NCBI GenBank assembly: GCA_041574955.1
Contig: JBFGNS010000089.1
Location: 1 to 18,680 of the forward strand
From: CALZJC01 sp041574955
GTDB taxonomy: Bacteria; Acidobacteriota; Thermoanaerobaculia; Multivoradales; JAHEKO01
Length of the DNA: 18,680 bases
Reading direction: 5' to 3'
Shown: positions 7,063 through 13,680 of the stretch, piece after piece
Layout of the letters: the number at the start of each line of letters is the position of its first letter
Position numbering within the stretch: the first letter of the stretch is position 1
Program-made: the position numbers and the translations under genes
Notes under the pieces: model-generated
What the model was told of the DNA's origin: nothing
Seen by the model: only the letters and a program-made list of their open reading frames with translations
The model's database searches: none

Positions 7063-7658
7063 CAGGCACTCTCCCCCACCGCTTCTTCGATACCGTCGGT
7101 GACCGCCTCGATGGCGCGGTCGCCGTCCACCACCCGCAGCAGATCGCGCTGCTGGTAGTAGCCGACCAGCGGCTCGGTCTTCTCCTCGTACAGCCGCAGC
7201 CGCCGGCGCACCACCTCTTCGCTGTCGTCCAGCCGGCGGCGTGACAGCGTCCGCCGGATGAGCTCCGCCTCCGGCACCCGGATCAGCACCACGCCGTCGA
7301 GCGAGCGGTCCTGGCGCTGGAGCATCTCCTCCAGGGTGTCCGCCTGCGCCAGCGTGCGCGGGTAGCCGTCGAGCAGGAAGCCGTGCGCGGCATCGTCGTG
7401 CTCGAGCCGCCGGCGCACCACCTCGGCCATCGTGTGGTCGTCCACCAGACCGCCGTCGGCCATGATCGAGCCCACCTTGCGGCCGAGCTCGCTGCCGCTG
7501 GTGACTGCGCTGCGCAGCATATCGCCGGTGGAGATCGCGGGGATCCCCCAGCGGCGCGACAGGATCTGCGCCTGGGTGCCCTTGCCCGACCCGGGGGGGC
7601 CGAGCAGCACCAGGCACAGCGCCTGCGGCCGAGCCGCGCGCTCAGCTTCGGCGGCCAC
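7062..7658 (-). CDS. adk: Adenylate kinase, short form without LID insert
   Basis: 198 residues; interconverts ATP + AMP and 2 ADP in the cytoplasm. P-loop GPPGSGKGT (20-28), AMP-binding STGDMLR (43-49) and LLDGYPRT (95-102, with Arg101) are visible. Between RRTLSRRR and DDSEE (about 135-147) the chain is short, so the 27-residue LID domain and zinc knuckle of long forms are absent. The start is GTG (7656-7658), preceded by GGGAGGA; it lies inside secY and overlaps it by 17 bases. The stop overlaps the map start by one base. About 13 residues precede the first beta strand, slightly more than usual. Confidence 0.97.
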   Translation of the reverse strand: MAAEAERAARPQALCLVLLGPPGSGKGTQAQILSRRWGIPAISTGDMLRSAVTSGSELGRKVGSIMADGGLVDDHTMAEVVRRRLEHDDAAHGFLLDGYPRTLAQADTLEEMLQRQDRSLDGVVLIRVPEAELIRRTLSRRRLDDSEEVVRRRLRLYEEKTEPLVGYYQQRDLLRVVDGDRAIEAVTDGIEEAVGESA

Positions 7659-9024
7659 GGATCCTCCCGCGCTTCATGAAGCCCTCGTAGTTGCGCATCA
7701 CCAGCTGGCTCTCGATCTGCTGCACCGTGTCCATGGCGACGCCCACCACGATCAGCAGCGAAGTGCCACCGAAGTAGAAGTTGATGCCGAGACCGCGGGT
7801 GATCCAGTCGGGCACCAGGTTGTCGAGCTGCTGGCCGATGAACGGCAGCCCCTGCACCTTCAAGCCGCTGAGCAGGAACTCCGGCAGCACCGACACCGCC
7901 GCCAGGTAGACCGCGCCCACCAGAGTCAGCCGGGTGAGGATGCGATCGATGTACTCGGAGGTGCGCTTGCCCGAGCGGATGCCGGGGATGAAGCCGCCGT
8001 ACTTGCGCAGGTTCTCCGCCGTGTCGGCCGGGTTGAAGATGATGGACACGTAGAAATAGCAGAAGAAGATGATCGACACCACGTACAGCAAGTAGTGCAG
8101 CGGCTCGCCCCACGACAGGGCGTTGGCCAGCGTCTGCAGCCACTCGTTCTCGAACATGCCAGCGATGGTCGCCGGGATCATCACCACCGAGCTGGCGAAG
8201 ATCACCGGGATGACGCCGCCGGTGTTGACGCGCAACGGCAGGTAGGTGTTCTGCCCGCCGTACACGCGCCGGCCGACGACACGCTTGGCGTACTGCACCG
8301 GGATGCGCCGCTGGGCGCGCTCCATGTACACGATGAACGCCACCACCGCCACCATGAACACCAGCAGCACCAGCACCTTGAGCACCGACAAAGCGCCGCT
8401 CTGCACGCTCGACACGGTTTCGATGATGGCGCCCGGCAGGCCCACCACGATGCCGGCGAAGATGATCAGCGAGATGCCGTTGCCGACGCCGCGTTCGCTG
8501 ATCTGCTCGCCCAGCCACATGACGAAGGCGCAGCCGGTGGTGAGGGTCAGCACGGTCAGCAGCCGGAAACCCCACCCCGGGTTCGGCACCAGCGTGCCGC
8601 CGCCCGGCGTGGCCATGCGCTCGAGCCAGATGGCGATGCCCATCGACTGGATTACCGAGATGCCCATCGTCAGGTAGCGCGTGTACTGGGTGATCTTGCG
8701 CCGCCCGAGCTCGCCCTCCTTCGACAGCTTCTCGAGGTACGGCCAAACCACGGTCAGCAGCTGCAGCACGATCGACGCCGTGATGTACGGCATGATGCCG
8801 AGGGCGAACACCGCCACCCGCTCCAGGCTGCCGCCGGTGAAGGTGTTGACGAACCCCAGGAAGGTGTCCTTCATCGACTCCATGAACTCGAGCAGGGCCT
8901 GCGGGTCGATACCCGGGGTCGGGATGTTGCATCCGACCCGGTAGACGCCCAGCAGCGCAAACGTGAAGAACAGCCGCTTGCGCAGGTCCGGAATCGCGAA
9001 GATGTTGCGGAAGCTGTCGATCAC
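7642..9024 (-). CDS. secY: Protein translocase channel subunit SecY
   Basis: 460 residues with about ten hydrophobic membrane segments. SecY forms the inner-membrane pore of the Sec pathway with SecE and SecG. The cytoplasmic N-terminus has IPDLRKRLFFTF (11-22), the plug and second-helix region shows ALGIMPYITASIVLQLL (about 74-90), and the late signature GGTSLLIVVGVAMDT is at 419-433. The basic C-terminus ends KRGRIRGRRS. The start is GTG (9022-9024), overlapping the rplO stop as GTGA, with GAGGT 9 bases before it. Position after rplO is conserved in bacteria. Confidence 0.99.
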   Translation of the reverse strand: MIDSFRNIFAIPDLRKRLFFTFALLGVYRVGCNIPTPGIDPQALLEFMESMKDTFLGFVNTFTGGSLERVAVFALGIMPYITASIVLQLLTVVWPYLEKLSKEGELGRRKITQYTRYLTMGISVIQSMGIAIWLERMATPGGGTLVPNPGWGFRLLTVLTLTTGCAFVMWLGEQISERGVGNGISLIIFAGIVVGLPGAIIETVSSVQSGALSVLKVLVLLVFMVAVVAFIVYMERAQRRIPVQYAKRVVGRRVYGGQNTYLPLRVNTGGVIPVIFASSVVMIPATIAGMFENEWLQTLANALSWGEPLHYLLYVVSIIFFCYFYVSIIFNPADTAENLRKYGGFIPGIRSGKRTSEYIDRILTRLTLVGAVYLAAVSVLPEFLLSGLKVQGLPFIGQQLDNLVPDWITRGLGINFYFGGTSLLIVVGVAMDTVQQIESQLVMRNYEGFMKRGRIRGRRS

Positions 9025-9458
9025 GAAGCGATCACCTCGCAGCTGCCGCCGGCCGCCTCGATCTTGCGGCGGGCCGACGCCGAGAACTTGTGCGCCGCCA
9101 CCTGGAGCGCTCGCTCCACCTCGCCCTGGCCGAGGATCTTGACCGGCCGGTCGGGCCGCACCAGACCGCGGGCCGCCAGCGTCGCCGGCGTGATCTCGCC
9201 CTCCAGGTCGGCCAGCGCCTCGAGGTTGACGATCTCGAACTCGCGACGGAACAGGTTGGTGAAGCCGCGCTTGGGCACGCGGCGGAGCAGCGGCATCTGA
9301 CCGCCCTCGAAGCCCGGCCGGCGGCTGAAGCCCGCGCGCGAACGCTGGCCCTTGTGACCGCGGCCAGCGGTCTTGCCCTTGCCCGAGCCGGGCCCGCGGC
9401 CGACGCGCTTGCGCGACCGCTTGCTGCCGGGAGCGGCGGAAAGATCGTGCAGCTTCAT
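9021..9458 (-). CDS. rplO: Large-subunit ribosomal protein L15
   Basis: 145 residues opening MKLHDLSAAPGSKRSRKRVGRG, followed by GSGKGKTAGRGHKGQRSR, the Gly/Arg/Lys-rich extension that threads into 23S rRNA. The C-terminal half is the globular domain, with VKILGQGEVERAL typical of L15. The ATG overlaps the rpmD stop (ATGA) and the stop overlaps the GTG of secY (GTGA), giving two successive four-base overlaps. Confidence 0.98.
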   Translation of the reverse strand: MKLHDLSAAPGSKRSRKRVGRGPGSGKGKTAGRGHKGQRSRAGFSRRPGFEGGQMPLLRRVPKRGFTNLFRREFEIVNLEALADLEGEITPATLAARGLVRPDRPVKILGQGEVERALQVAAHKFSASARRKIEAAGGSCEVIAS

Positions 9459-9658
9459 GACTTCTCCTCGATCAGCTCGACCAGATGCGGAATCTTGGCG
9501 ACCATGCCGCGCACCGCCGGCGAGTCCTCGCGCTCGACGACATGATGAATGCGCCGCAGACCCAGGCCGCGCAGCACCTCGTGCTGCTTGCCGGGACGGC
9601 CGATGGGGCTGCGCACCTGACGGATCCGCAGCGGCTTTTTCGCCTTAGCTCTGGCCAT
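9455..9658 (-). CDS. rpmD: Large-subunit ribosomal protein L30
   Basis: 67 residues; RQVRSPIGRPGKQHEVLRGL and GLRRIHHVVEREDSPAVRGM are the bacterial L30 core. The ATG at 9656-9658 lies inside the last codons of rpsE, giving a 14-base overlap in another frame. A GAGGAG site 7 bases upstream supports this start, and no later in-frame start would preserve the conserved opening. It overlaps rplO by four bases at its end. Confidence 0.97.
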   Translation of the reverse strand: MARAKAKKPLRIRQVRSPIGRPGKQHEVLRGLGLRRIHHVVEREDSPAVRGMVAKIPHLVELIEEKS

Positions 9659-10214
9659 CGTCGGTCTCCTCAGCGCCCGCCTCCGTCGGCTCGGCAGCAG
9701 CGGCGGCCTCGTCAGCCACCTCCTCGCCGTTGCCGTTGCGGCTGCGCAGACGGCGCACCGTCTCGGCGTTGCGCAGCTGGAGCAGCGCGTCCATCGTCGC
9801 CTTGACCACGTTCTGCGGGTTCTTCGAGCCCAGCGACTTGGTCAGGATGTCCTGAATGCCGACACTCTCGATCACCGCCCGCACCGCGCCGCCGGCGATC
9901 ACGCCGGTGCCCTGCGACGCCGGCTTGACCAGCACCCGGCTGGAGCCGAAGACGCCGAGCGCCTCGTGCGGGATGGTGGTGCCGGTCAGCGGCACGCTCA
10001 CCAGGTTCTTGCGGGCAATGTCGATACCCTTGCGGATCGCGCCGGGCACTTCCTTGGCCTTGCCCGATCCGAAACCGACGCGGCCGTTGCCGTCGCCGAT
10101 CACCACCAGGGCGGAGAAGGAGAAGTTCTTGCCACCCTTCACCACCTTGGTGACCCGGTTGATGTCGATGACCTGCTCGAAGAACTCAGGCTCGTTGCTG
10201 TAATTCCTGGCCAA
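9645..10214 (-). CDS. rpsE: Small-subunit ribosomal protein S5, TTG start, acidic C-terminal tail
   Basis: 189 residues read from TTG 10212-10214. The frame remains open upstream into rplR, but there is no ATG or GTG near the family start. AAGGAG lies 6 bases before the TTG, and (M)ARNYSNEPEFFEQVIDINRV fits S5. The dsRNA-binding N-terminal domain contains FSFSALVVIGDGNGRVGFGS (31-50); the C-terminal domain includes GGAVRAVIESVGIQDILTKS (108-127). S5 lines the mRNA entry side and affects decoding fidelity. Residues 160-189 form an Ala/Glu/Asp-rich acidic tail not needed for the fold. It starts 13 bases after rplR. Confidence 0.97.
   Translation of the reverse strand: MARNYSNEPEFFEQVIDINRVTKVVKGGKNFSFSALVVIGDGNGRVGFGSGKAKEVPGAIRKGIDIARKNLVSVPLTGTTIPHEALGVFGSSRVLVKPASQGTGVIAGGAVRAVIESVGIQDILTKSLGSKNPQNVVKATMDALLQLRNAETVRRLRSRNGNGEEVADEAAAAAEPTEAGAEETDDGQS
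9666..9671 (-). promoter_or_regulatory. Shine-Dalgarno site of rpmD inside the rpsE coding sequence
   Basis: GAGGAG on the minus strand encodes two Glu residues of the rpsE acidic tail and lies 7 bases before the rpmD ATG. It supports the overlapping start of rpmD. Confidence 0.7.
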
Positions 10215-10220
10215 GACTGT

Positions 10221-10226
10221 CTCCTT
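10221..10226 (-). promoter_or_regulatory. Shine-Dalgarno site that fixes the rpsE TTG start
   Basis: AAGGAG on the minus strand begins two bases after the rplR stop and is followed by 6 bases and TTG 10212-10214. No other start codon lies at a suitable distance. Confidence 0.75.
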
Positions 10227-10227
10227 G

Positions 10228-10599
10228 TTAGAACTCGAGCCCCTTGGACCGGGCGCCGTCGGCGACCGCCTTGACGCGGCCGTGGTAGATGTAGCCGCCG
10301 CGGTCGAACACGACCCGCTCGACACCCTTTTCACGCGCCCGCTCGGCCACCGTCTCGCCGACCAGCTTGGCGGCCTCCCGCGAGTCCTTGCCGGCGGCGA
10401 TACGCCCGCGCAGATCGGGCTCCATCGAGCTCGCCTGGGCCAGCGTCTCGCCGCTCGCGTCGTTGATCACCTGGGCGTAGATGTAGCGTGAGCTCTTGAA
10501 CACGCTCAGCCGCGGACGCTCGCCGGTACCGATGACGCGCGTCCGCACGCGCCGGTGGGCGCGCTGGCGGCGAACGGATCGGGAATGGGTGCTGGACAT
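10228..10599 (-). CDS. rplR: Large-subunit ribosomal protein L18
   Basis: 123 residues. RPRLSVFKSSRYIYAQVIND and the C-terminal FDRGGYIYHGRVKAVADGAR are diagnostic of bacterial L18, which binds 5S rRNA with L5 in the central protuberance. The N-terminal 20 residues are Arg-rich, as usual. The ATG at 10597-10599 has GAGGAG upstream. It lies 25 bases after rplF. Confidence 0.98.
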   Translation of the reverse strand: MSSTHSRSVRRQRAHRRVRTRVIGTGERPRLSVFKSSRYIYAQVINDASGETLAQASSMEPDLRGRIAAGKDSREAAKLVGETVAERAREKGVERVVFDRGGYIYHGRVKAVADGARSKGLEF

Positions 10600-10624
10600 C
10601 GTGACTTCTCCTCGCCTGCCGGGG

Positions 10625-11164
10625 CTAGCGCGCGCCGGCCTTGCCCACCTTGCGGCGGATGATCTCGTCCACGTACTTGATGCCCTTGCCCTTGTACGGC
10701 TCGGGCTTGCGCAGCGACCGGATCTCCGCCGCCACTTGGCCTACGCGCTGCCGGTTGGCGCCGCTGACGGTGATGCGGTTCTGCTTGTCGACCTCGATTT
10801 CGATCCCCTCCGGGATGGAGTAGACGACCGGATGCGAGTAGCCGAGCGCCATCTGCAGCTCGCGGCCCTGCACCTCGGCGCGGTAGCCGACACCGTGGAT
10901 CTCGAGCTGCTTGGTGAAACCGCGCGCGGCCCCCTCGACGGCGTTGGCCAGCAGCGAGCGCATCAGGCCGTGGCGCGAGCGCAGAACGCGGCTGTCGCCC
11001 TCGCGACTGACCGTCACGGTGGCGTCGTCGATCGATACCGGCACGCCGTCGATCAGCTTCTCGGTGACCTTGCCTTTCGGGCCTTCGGCGACGAAGCGGC
11101 CGTCGACGACCGCCACCTTGACTCCCGCCGGAACCTCGATCGGCTTTTTTCCGATACGCGACAT
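10625..11164 (-). CDS. rplF: Large-subunit ribosomal protein L6
   Basis: 179 residues opening MSRIGKKPIEVPAGVKV. The two tandem L6 folds are visible, with VEGAARGFTKQLEIHGVGYR in the middle and the signature KPEPYKGKGIKYVDE near the end. L6 sits near the factor-binding site and sarcin-ricin loop, where EF-Tu and EF-G act. GGGAGA precedes the ATG. It starts 13 bases after rpsH. Confidence 0.99.
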   Translation of the reverse strand: MSRIGKKPIEVPAGVKVAVVDGRFVAEGPKGKVTEKLIDGVPVSIDDATVTVSREGDSRVLRSRHGLMRSLLANAVEGAARGFTKQLEIHGVGYRAEVQGRELQMALGYSHPVVYSIPEGIEIEVDKQNRITVSGANRQRVGQVAAEIRSLRKPEPYKGKGIKYVDEIIRRKVGKAGAR

Positions 11165-11177
11165 GATCGCTCTCCCG

Positions 11178-11579
11178 CTACCAGATCTCGCACAGCAGCT
11201 CGCCGCCGACGCCGCGCTCGCGCGCCGCCTTGTCGGTGAGCAGCCCCTGAGAGGTGGAAAGGATGCCGACGCCGAGGCCGCTTAGCACCGGCTGGATCTC
11301 CGACGCCTTGCGGTAGACCCGCCGGCCGGGCCGGCTGACTCGCTGCATGCGCCGCACCAGCGGCTCGCCGTCGCCGCTGTAGCGCAGGAAGATCCGGATC
11401 TCGCGGTCGGTGGGGCCGTCGCCGTGCTGCTCGAACTTGTCGATGAAGCCCTCGTCCTTGAGGATCTTGCAGATCTCCAGCTTGATGCTCGACTGCGGCA
11501 CGTTCAGGCGGTCGTGGCGCACGCGGTAGGCGTTACGGATCCGCGTCAGCAGATCGGCGATGGGATCGGTCATGCTCAT
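11178..11579 (-). CDS. rpsH: Small-subunit ribosomal protein S8
   Basis: 133 residues; MSMTDPIADLLTRIRNAYRV and the C-terminal GLGVGILSTSQGLLTDKAARERGVGG region identify S8, a primary 16S rRNA binder. Two ATGs are possible (11579 and 11573). The upstream GAGGAG is 13 bases from the first and 19 from the second, so the first is preferred, and the MSMTDPIAD opening is common. In E. coli S8 represses the spc operon; no copy of its mRNA target could be identified here by eye. Confidence 0.98.
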   Translation of the reverse strand: MSMTDPIADLLTRIRNAYRVRHDRLNVPQSSIKLEICKILKDEGFIDKFEQHGDGPTDREIRIFLRYSGDGEPLVRRMQRVSRPGRRVYRKASEIQPVLSGLGVGILSTSQGLLTDKAARERGVGGELLCEIW

Positions 11580-11601
11580 GGCTCGCTCGACTCTCCTCGA
11601 C

Positions 11602-11787
11602 CTACCAGCTGGCCTTGATCACGCCGGGCAGGTAGCCCTGCAGCGCCAGGTTGCGGAAACAGATGCGGCACAGGCCGAACTTGCGCATGAAGCCGCGCGG
11701 CCGCCCGCAGCGGCGGCAGCGGTTGCGCTTGCGCACCGAGAACTTGGGCCGCCGCCGGGCCTGGGCCATCTTCGCTTGGGTTGCCAT
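11602..11787 (-). CDS. rpsN: Small-subunit ribosomal protein S14, zinc-binding type
   Basis: 61 residues from ATG 11785-11787 to TAG 11602-11604. Cys24, Cys27, Cys40 and Cys43 (C-X2-C-X12-C-X2-C) form the zinc ribbon of the short S14 type, also called rpsZ; zinc-free S14 is about 100 residues and lacks these Cys. The end GYLPGVIKASW is the S14 signature. S14 is in the 30S head. It sits between rplE (14-base gap) and rpsH (22-base gap), the standard place. Confidence 0.98.
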   Translation of the reverse strand: MATQAKMAQARRRPKFSVRKRNRCRRCGRPRGFMRKFGLCRICFRNLALQGYLPGVIKASW

Positions 11788-11801
11788 ATCGCTCAGTCTC
11801 C

Positions 11802-12431
11802 TCAGGCGTTCGGGCGCCGGAACGGCATGCCCATCTCGCGCAGCAGGTAGAACGCCTGCTCGTCGTTCTCCGCGGTGGTGACGAAGGTGATGTTCATCCC
11901 CTTGACGCGGTCGACCTTGCTGTAGTCGATGTCGGGGAAGATCAGGTGGTCCTGGACGCCCAGCGTGTAGTTGCCGCGGCCGTCGAAGCTCTTGGTGGGG
12001 ATGCCGCGGAAGTCGCGCACGCGCGGCAGCGCGACGGCGATCAGCCGGTCCATGAAGTCCCACATGCGGTCGCCGCGCAGCGTCACCCGGCAGCCGATCG
12101 GCATGCCGGTGCGCAGCTTGAAGGCGGCGATCGACTTCTTGGCGCGGGTGATCACCGGCTGCTGGCCGGCGATCGCCGCCAGCTCCTCGACCGCGTCGTC
12201 GAGCAGCTTGATGTTCTGGGTCGCCTCGCCGAGCCCGACGTTGAGCACGATCTTGGTCAGCCGGGGCACCGCCATGATGTTGTCGATGGCGAACTCCTGC
12301 TGCAGCTTGGGCACCACCTGTTCGCGGTAGTGCCGCTGGAGCCGCGGCTGGTAGCCGTTGCCGGCTGCCGGACCCGGGGTCGCGGTTTTCTTCTGCTTCT
12401 TCTCGGCCATTTTCTTCTGCTTCTCGGCCAT
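11802..12431 (-). CDS. rplE: Large-subunit ribosomal protein L5 with repeated Lys-rich N-terminus
   Basis: 209 residues. L5 binds 5S rRNA in the central protuberance. Core blocks: RLTKIVLNVGLGEATQN, KLRTGMPIGCRVTLRG, RVRDFRGIPTKSFDGRGNYT and the C-terminal VKGMNITFVTTAENDEQA. Family members usually open directly with the YxxxVVPKL segment near residue 10-20; here about 28 extra residues precede it, including the near repeat MAEKQKK / MAEKKQKK. The ATG at 12431 is chosen because GGAGAAGG lies 4-5 bases upstream; a second in-frame ATG at 12410 starts the second repeat copy. It begins 14 bases after rplX. Confidence 0.97.
   Translation of the reverse strand: MAEKQKKMAEKKQKKTATPGPAAGNGYQPRLQRHYREQVVPKLQQEFAIDNIMAVPRLTKIVLNVGLGEATQNIKLLDDAVEELAAIAGQQPVITRAKKSIAAFKLRTGMPIGCRVTLRGDRMWDFMDRLIAVALPRVRDFRGIPTKSFDGRGNYTLGVQDHLIFPDIDYSKVDRVKGMNITFVTTAENDEQAFYLLREMGMPFRRPNA
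12387..12431 (-). repeat. Tandem near repeat encoding the L5 N-terminus
   Basis: Two adjacent copies, 21 bases (12411-12431) and 24 bases (12387-12410), both begin ATGGCCGAGAAG and end CAGAAGAAA. The second copy has one extra AAG codon. They encode MAEKQKK and MAEKKQKK, so each copy carries its own in-frame ATG. Slippage or a short tandem duplication is the likely origin. Confidence 0.85.
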
Positions 12432-12445
12432 CGGCCTTCTCCGAC

Positions 12446-12769
12446 TCAGTTGAAGGTGGCGCCGCAGCTCTTGCAGACCCGCACGCCACTGCCGTCCTCC
12501 AGCCGCTTGCGTCCCAGGCGGGTGGGCTTGCCGCACTCCGGGCAGACCACCTGCAGGTTGGACAGCTGGATCGGCGCCTCGCGCTCGAGAATCCCGCCCT
12601 GCACCTGGGCAGAGGGGTTCGGCCGAGTGTGCCGCTTGATCATGTTCACTCGCTCGACGATCGCGCCGCCGCCGGCCGGCAGCATGCGCAGCACCTTGCC
12701 GCGCACGCCCCGATCCTTGCCGGCGATCACCAGCACCTCGTCGTTCTTCTTGATCTTGGCCTTGCTCAT
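12446..12769 (-). CDS. rplX: Large-subunit ribosomal protein L24 with C-terminal zinc ribbon
   Basis: 107 residues. The KOW motif (KNDEVLVIAGKDRGVRGKVL, 8-27) and VERVNMIKRHTRP (38-50) identify L24, an early assembly protein at the tunnel exit. The C-terminal part holds Cys76, Cys79, Cys99 and Cys102 (CPECGKPTR ... CKSC), a four-cysteine zinc ribbon found in many but not all bacterial L24; E. coli lacks it. The ribosome-binding site is weak (GGGAAAG). It starts 27 bases after rplN. Confidence 0.98.
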   Translation of the reverse strand: MSKAKIKKNDEVLVIAGKDRGVRGKVLRMLPAGGGAIVERVNMIKRHTRPNPSAQVQGGILEREAPIQLSNLQVVCPECGKPTRLGRKRLEDGSGVRVCKSCGATFN

Positions 12770-12796
12770 TTCGCTTTCCCGTCTATCGACGCCTGC

Positions 12797-13165
12797 CTAG
12801 AGGACCTCCGGCGCCAGCGAGATGATCTTCATGAAGCGCCGCTCGCGCAGCTCGCGTGCCACCGGCCCGAACACGCGCGTGCCGATCGGCTCACCGGCAT
12901 CGCTGACCAGCACCGCCGAGTTGGTGTCGAAACGGATGTAGCTGCCGTCGCGGCGGCGCTTGGACGCGGCGGTGCGCACGATCACCGCGCGCACCACCTG
13001 TCCCTTCTTGATGGTGCCGTCGGGGGTGGCCTCCTTGACCGAGGCAGTGATCACGTCGCCCAGACCGCCGTAGCGGCCGGCCGAGCCGCCGCGCAGGTGG
13101 ATGCAGGCGATCTTGCGAGCCCCGGAGTTGTCGGCCACGTCCAGGATGGTGCCCATCTGGATCAT
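12797..13165 (-). CDS. rplN: Large-subunit ribosomal protein L14
   Basis: 122 residues, the standard length, opening MIQMGTILDVADNSGARKI, with VVRAVIVRTAASKRRRDGSYIRF and the final ERRFMKIISLAPEVL. L14 lies on the 50S interface and contacts 16S rRNA and L19. Only 3 bases separate its ATG from the rpsQ stop, and GGGAG in the rpsQ end serves as its ribosome-binding site. Out-of-frame ATG triplets nearby do not open a useful frame. Confidence 0.99.
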   Translation of the reverse strand: MIQMGTILDVADNSGARKIACIHLRGGSAGRYGGLGDVITASVKEATPDGTIKKGQVVRAVIVRTAASKRRRDGSYIRFDTNSAVLVSDAGEPIGTRVFGPVARELRERRFMKIISLAPEVL

Positions 13166-13168
13166 TCA

Positions 13169-13453
13169 TCAGCTCCCTTCGGCTCGCTGCAGCACCTTGC
13201 TGACCCGCCAGCGCTTGAGCGCCGACAGCGGCCGCGACGACACGATCTGCACCCGGTCGCCCTCGCGACACTCGTTCTCCTCGTCGTGGGCGTAGAACTT
13301 GGTGGTGCGCTTGACGTGGCGCTTGTAGAGCGGATGCATGAAGGTGTTGATCACCGCCACCACCACGGTCTTGTCCATCTTGCTGCTCTCGACGGTGCCG
13401 ACCTTGAACTGCCGGCGGCCGCGAGGCGCGCTTTGCTGCTGCTCCTGAACCAT
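13169..13453 (-). CDS. rpsQ: Small-subunit ribosomal protein S17
   Basis: 94 residues. The OB-fold block GTVESSKMDKTVVVAV (19-34) and KFYAHDEENECREGDRVQI with SRPLSALKRWRV are classic S17, a primary 16S rRNA binder. The first 14 residues (Gln/Arg-rich) extend beyond the usual start, but the ATG at 13451-13453 has AGAGGAA upstream and no ATG lies nearer the core. It starts 16 bases after rpmC. Confidence 0.98.
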   Translation of the reverse strand: MVQEQQQSAPRGRRQFKVGTVESSKMDKTVVVAVINTFMHPLYKRHVKRTTKFYAHDEENECREGDRVQIVSSRPLSALKRWRVSKVLQRAEGS

Positions 13454-13469
13454 GTCCCCGTTTCCTCTT

Positions 13470-13667
13470 CTAAGCCGTCTCGACCCGCTTCTCGCGCAGC
13501 ACCGTCAGCACCCGCGCCATCTCGCGCCGCAGCACGCCGAGGCGTGCCGGGTTCTCGAGCTGACCGGTGACCTGCTGCAGTCTCAAGGCGAACAGCTGCT
13601 CGGCCAGCTCGCGCTCCTTGAGCTCGAGCTCGTCGACCGTCTGTTCTCTCAGTTGTGCCGCTTTCAT
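13470..13667 (-). CDS. rpmC: Large-subunit ribosomal protein L29
   Basis: 65 residues forming a predicted helical hairpin. MKAAQLREQTVDELELKERE and LFALRLQQVTGQLENPARLG match L29, including the FxLRxQxATGQLxNPxR pattern. L29 sits beside L23 at the tunnel exit, near the SRP and trigger-factor docking site. GAGGGGG, which overlaps the rplP stop, precedes the ATG; the gap to rplP is 13 bases. Confidence 0.98.
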   Translation of the reverse strand: MKAAQLREQTVDELELKERELAEQLFALRLQQVTGQLENPARLGVLRREMARVLTVLREKRVETA

Positions 13668-13680
13668 CGTCCAGACCCCC

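Noticed and set aside
7432..9300. A 622-codon plus-strand open frame opposite secY and adk
   Set aside because: His/Asp/Gln-rich antisense translation of membrane-protein codons; no start context and no homology that I recognise.
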